DNA of 64,000 bases. Origin: Ceratodon purpureus (Eukaryota > Streptophyta > Bryopsida > Pseudoditrichales > Ditrichaceae). Positions 60,271 through 64,000 of this stretch are shown here, piece by piece. Both the position numbers and the translations under genes were made by a program. Position 1 is the stretch's first letter, and each line of letters starts with the position of its first letter. The notes under the pieces are model-generated. The model ran no database searches and was not told where the DNA came from. It worked only from the letters and a program-made list of their open reading frames with translations. The stretch lies in assembly GCA_014871385.1 (NCBI GenBank), contig CM026426.1, positions 88,472,886-88,536,885 on the forward strand, read 5' to 3'.

Positions 60271-60439
60271 GGACCTAATTAAAAATTAAAATGGTTTAAT
60301 GCATTAGTAAAAAATGCATGGAAATGATAAAAGAATATAAAGAATTAAATAAACAATAAAATTGACTTGCGGGGCTTGTAAAAAAATATCCAAAATGGGG
60401 AGAAAAAGGAAAAAAAAAAGAAAAAAATAAAAAAATAAA

Positions 60440-60619
60440 AAAATGATACGAGGATGTACTTAACAGATGCGATGGCCTCGACGACGACCAGAGTCAAGGG
60501 TACATTCTGGTACCAAATATGCTCACGAGGGTTCATAGTTGCTTAAAAAACGAGAGAAAAAAAAATTAAAAAGGCCCAGCACAGCATCACTGAATTCCAA
60601 GATTTGATAAAGAATAAAA

Positions 60620-60665
<46 letters not shown>

Positions 60666-60762
60666 AGAATGCAGGCAGTACGAGAAAGTACTTACCATGC
60701 ATGAGATGAGACATAGGATGATGGGAATGAACGGTACACTCAAATCCCCCGTACGCCATTGC
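60440..60762 (-). other. Possible small exons with A-rich introns
   Basis: On minus, an acceptor CTTCAG at about 60761 leads into MAYGGFECTVHSHHPMSHLMHG and a strong donor GCATG|GTAAGT near 60695. After an intron containing a run of 36 A on plus (60629-60664), MNPREHIWYQNVPLTLVVVE at about 60536-60475 reads like a second exon. No family recognised. They could belong to a host gene with the exon at 59326-59907 or to the 3' part of the transposase unit. Confidence 0.3.
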
Positions 60763-60957
60763 AGTCTGAAGAATGAGAAGGAAACTTGCAAAAGTGAATT
60801 ATAAGACTCTACAGTGGCAATGCCGACTTCCAGTAGAAGCAGTTAACATAAAAAACTATGTTATGGGAACCTATACTACAGTTATGGGTTAGTGCTCTTA
60901 CCAGCAGTGGCACTGTCGAAGACGACCACCAAGCATTCTGCACGTCATTTAGAGCTA

Positions 60958-63900
60958 GGCACCCCGGTCCGTCACAAACTTGGACAGCACGTCCGAATCG
61001 TTTCTGTCTAGTGTGTATACCTCGTTAGTAGAATTGTAAGTCATGGTTACAGTAGATATAACACAATCTAGGTCAATCCACTGGCTATCTGTATGATCAT
61101 ATTTAAATTTATCATGGCCTGGATGTTTTCTATAGTATTGTAACATTACTTCAATGTGAGGGTTGTTAGGATTTCTTCTCCCTGATTCCTCTGTTTGGGC
61201 AAGGAGGTCAACTGCTTGACGTAGTACCCCAAATTGATGCCCATTGCGACGCCGCAAAGCTTGCACCCTGCCCACCCACCAGGACCCCTCATCTACTCCA
61301 CTCAAAATGTTAGTAGCATTACCTGCTTTGTTAGCAGTACTTGAGCGCCCCTTTTTCTTTTGGCTGCAGATCTTACAGTAGAAGACAGTTTTGTTGTACT
61401 TCGTTGGACAAAATGCACTCCACAATCTGAACCTATGCATAACAGACTCGATCCAGATGAAGACCCCGACTGTAGGCAATTATCGTGATTATTGAACTGG
61501 ATGCTATGTTTAATTTGTGCCAACCTATCTTTTGAAAGAAACACATTACCATTCAACTGTGATACTAGAGTCGACTTGTAAATGGAATGGCTACCTACCT
61601 CTACAGTTGGCACTATCTTCCCAGATGCCGAAATAGATGCTACCTGGTTCTCTGCTCGGTTGAGGAGGTCCGTAATCACATCACGGGTCTCTTCTTCAAT
61701 GATTGCAGCATGTTGTAATCCATCGTCGACCAGCTCCTCTGCAGCAGATTCTGTGCTGACCCCCGTGTCTGTGGCTGCGTCCAGCTTTCCCGACTCCTCA
61801 GCATGGAGACGGTCCCGTAGCACCTCCGAGTCCCCATCCTCTCAAGAAACCGGCCTCACAGTGGCCTTGTATGCAAAGCTTCTGGGATCGGCCCTCTCAA
61901 TCACCCATGGCTTCTCGTACCAGACTTTTTTTTTTGCCACGCATTGTGGACTGGGGGCCATGTTTAGAGGCTTGAATAGTGCTTGTGCCTCCTTTAATCC
62001 GTCCTTGAGGGCACTGATCACCTCGGCATTTGAGGAGATGTTACTCTGGTCTCCCAGATTGCACCGTTCTTCTCCTGGTTGAAGCTTATGGAGCGCCTCC
62101 CAGACATTCTTCATTTTATTGTGCTGCTTCTTGAACTCGATCCCGTTATTTCCATATTCCACGGCCGAGATATGGTTCAAAGTGTTGGCGGTGTTCACTA
62201 GCTCGTGAAAGTCATATGCCCGTTCATGCCCGTTCATGCCTCCGATCTTCGAGAAGAACACCTCACATGAGTCACTGCGCGTCAGATGGAGTGGCACAGC
62301 TAACTCTGGGTACCGGTCCCTGAAATGGCAAATTAAAAGGACCACAAAATGACACGATAACTGGACATCCAAGAAGCACTGCAGACTCACAAAATTTTTA
62401 GCTTCCACTAGTTTCACCGAATTCCCTAACACTCCGTGATCGCCATTTTGCAGCCACAGTCTCCATATTCTGAAAAAAAATGAAACCTTATCGCACAACA
62501 CAATCCTGGAACGAAGATCTAATCTAGATGAACAAAATATGTCAATATAATTTGCGCAAATCTCAAGGTAATACTCTGTCCCGAGAGTTCTTTCTTTGTG
62601 AGGATTCTCTACGTCACGCATACGTGCCAAGCAGCTTCTAACCCGTGCCTGGCATAATCGCTGTGCGGCTCCCCAGTTTTGCCGGTCCTTCCTATCGACG
62701 TCCTCTGTCTTCAACCCGTGTTCATCAACCAAAAACTGCTGGAACACCAGCTCGATGTGACTATGTAGACACAAGTCCCCGCCCAACTGAAGTACCCTTG
62801 CTGCTGACAGCAAAGGGTTGATCAGCTTCTTCCCATTATGGAGGTAGTCTTGGTCGTGCAAGCCCTTAGCGTCCCCCCGATCATCTAAGGAGGCGGTAAA
62901 CATCCACCCTTCCCACCCCACGTCAAGACGGTTCCCTTCGACACTCTTAAAATCTGCAAGCATCAACTGCCTCTTTCGGGAATCGCCATCGGATTCATGG
63001 CCAATTATTGGACCTACAGCGCCAAGGCAGTCTTTTTGCCACAGCCTATCAATCACGGCCCACTGATTTCTAACCCATCCCGACTTAAAGCAATTGCATG
63101 TGCAGCAAGCGACTAAGACAAGACGAGGCAGTCTAGGGTGCAGCGGATTCACAACCACCACTCTTGCGAAACTCCCCTTAGTGTTAGCAGTGAAGGAGTC
63201 CACCATTTTTCGCTAGCCCTCTTCACCTGATCCGACCACCGGTCTAAAACCTGAGACGCAAACATGGTTAGCTGATGGCCCATAGAATCCCGCTAGAGTA
63301 TCCCATGTCGGTTCCCAAGCTACTCTCCCTTTGACTTTAGTTTCGTCCTCTGCTAAAATGACCGGAACTGGACCACTAATGTTGTGCGCTGCTTTTGTAG
63401 CTCGGTAAATGTCTGCAGCTGCTGCGAAGATTTCGGCATGCTCTCCAGGTATGAATTGCACCCCCTTACGTAAATCTCTCTTTACTTGACTGTAGCTAGG
63501 TCCAACAAAATTCAAGGAGAAAATATCTATCATCCTACGCCCTCCATAGACCTTCATGACTTCGCCTAAACACTTCGTACTTTCACTGTACCGGTTCCCT
63601 CTAGCATCCCTGTTGAGATTCTGAGCAACATCACTAAGGAATTCGCACAATGCCGACTTACCTCCGAATGCACCTGATCTATGTGCGTTGATTATGCTAG
63701 TGCAGAACTTAGTGACAGTGTGCTCTGATGAGGCCTCTCTCGCTAGTTCACGCAGAGTTGGACGTCTTACCTTGAGCTGTACAATTCTGGCACGTGCAGC
63801 CATCAGCAAGAATTTGTCAGTTTTTAGTTTTCTACTTAACTCTCGACTATGCCTCGCAAGTTCAGAAATCTGTAAGTAACCAATCCTTCTACCTCCTCCA

Positions 63901-63989
63901 GTGCTCCGAGTTCCTCTCTTATCACAATTTTTGTCTTCACGTAGGACTCTTTTTTTGAAATCATTTTCTAATGGTATTGCAGAACACAT
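60958..63989 (-). pseudogene. DDE-type transposase, superfamily unplaced
   Basis: Large transposase-like protein, open at the right window edge. It runs in one frame from 63989 to 61450 with two interruptions: TAG near 63213 (GSGEEG, stop, RKMVDSF) and TGA near 61842 (TVRPVS, stop, EDGDSEV). A frameshift follows near 61460. Blocks: VILAEDETKVKGRVAWEP and FYGPSANHVCVSGF, with probable catalytic acids; CCTCNCF; LHNGKKLINPLLSAARVLQLG; KDRQNWGAAQRLCQARV; FFFRIWRLWLQ; LTRSDSCEVFFSKIGG. The C-terminus has CKICSQKKKGRS and a tail EGSWWVGRVQALRRR...FKYDHTDSQWIDLDCVI, perhaps a small chromatin-binding-like fold. Similar proteins occur as repeats in animals and non-seed plants; a distant P/THAP9-like relation is only a guess. 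Confidence 0.7.
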
Positions 63990-64000
63990 AGAGCAAGCAA

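Noticed and set aside
1-64000. tRNA or rRNA genes
   Set aside because: No cloverleaf-like or rRNA-like stretch was recognised by eye; a tRNA scan would settle it.

Overview
This is nuclear DNA of a land plant; a non-seed plant (bryophyte, lycophyte or fern) is my guess, not proven. Reasons: a spliced PCF11/PCFS4-type polyadenylation-factor gene with the plant pattern of CTD-interacting domain plus C-terminal zinc motifs, a SUVR4-type SET gene, a B3-domain remnant, telo-box motifs, plant-type Gypsy and CACTA elements, GT-AG introns and AT-rich spacers. There are no bacterial operons, tRNA, rRNA or CRISPR arrays that I can see. Most of the window is transposable-element sequence; the PCFS4-like gene (minus strand, 25230-31039) is the one convincing intact host gene.

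Layout. 1-1.2 kb: exons of an unknown basic/acidic minus-strand gene. 1.85-5.5 kb: MULE (Mutator-like) transposase on plus. 5.8-10.1 kb: a convergent minus-strand gene for a coiled-coil protein with an RING-H2-like finger and a second RING, its 3' end only about 250 bp from the transposase. 12.3-14.2 kb: decayed piggyBac transposase. 15.7-16.6 kb: B3-domain remnant. 20.6-23.5 kb: decayed DUF7869-type transposase on minus. 25.2-31.0 kb: PCFS4-like gene. 32.5-34.5 kb: second, badly decayed MULE. 34.9-42.5 kb: broken Gypsy LTR retrotransposon on plus, itself hit by a 272-bp hAT-like MITE (38208-38479) and an 1848-bp CACTA element (39897-41744) with clear terminal inverted repeats and target duplication. 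47.0-50.4 kb: a DDE-type transposase of another superfamily on plus. 50.7-56.0 kb: convergent minus-strand gene(s) encoding first a paralogue of the 5.8-10.1 kb coiled-coil/RING-H2-like protein and then an acidic protein joined to a SUVR4-like pre-SET/SET domain. 56.2-57.6 kb: palindrome-rich promoter-like stretch, minisatellites and a purine tract. 59.3-60.8 kb: possible exons of an unknown minus-strand gene. 61.0-64.0 kb: a fourth DDE-type transposase on minus, running to the window edge.

Main point. Two unrelated transposases (MULE at left; the FAENY/HGKGEWDG family at right) each lie tail-to-tail with a minus-strand gene from the same otherwise unrecognised family: a conserved N-terminal block ending in K-V-(N/D)-W, a coiled coil, and a finger C-x2-C...(I/V)-V-x-S-C-x-H-x-Y-H-P-x-C...T-C-x-A-K-x-C...W-x2-S-F-G-x-x-E-P. 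The convergent layout recalls mudrA/mudrB of maize MuDR. I infer that this family is a transposon accessory protein (ubiquitin-ligase-like, and at the right locus possibly linked to a histone-methyltransferase module) shared between element types. Both copies, and their transposases, carry interruptions, so the copies here are probably immobile. Exon boundaries given below were read from splice motifs and reading-frame phase and not from transcripts.
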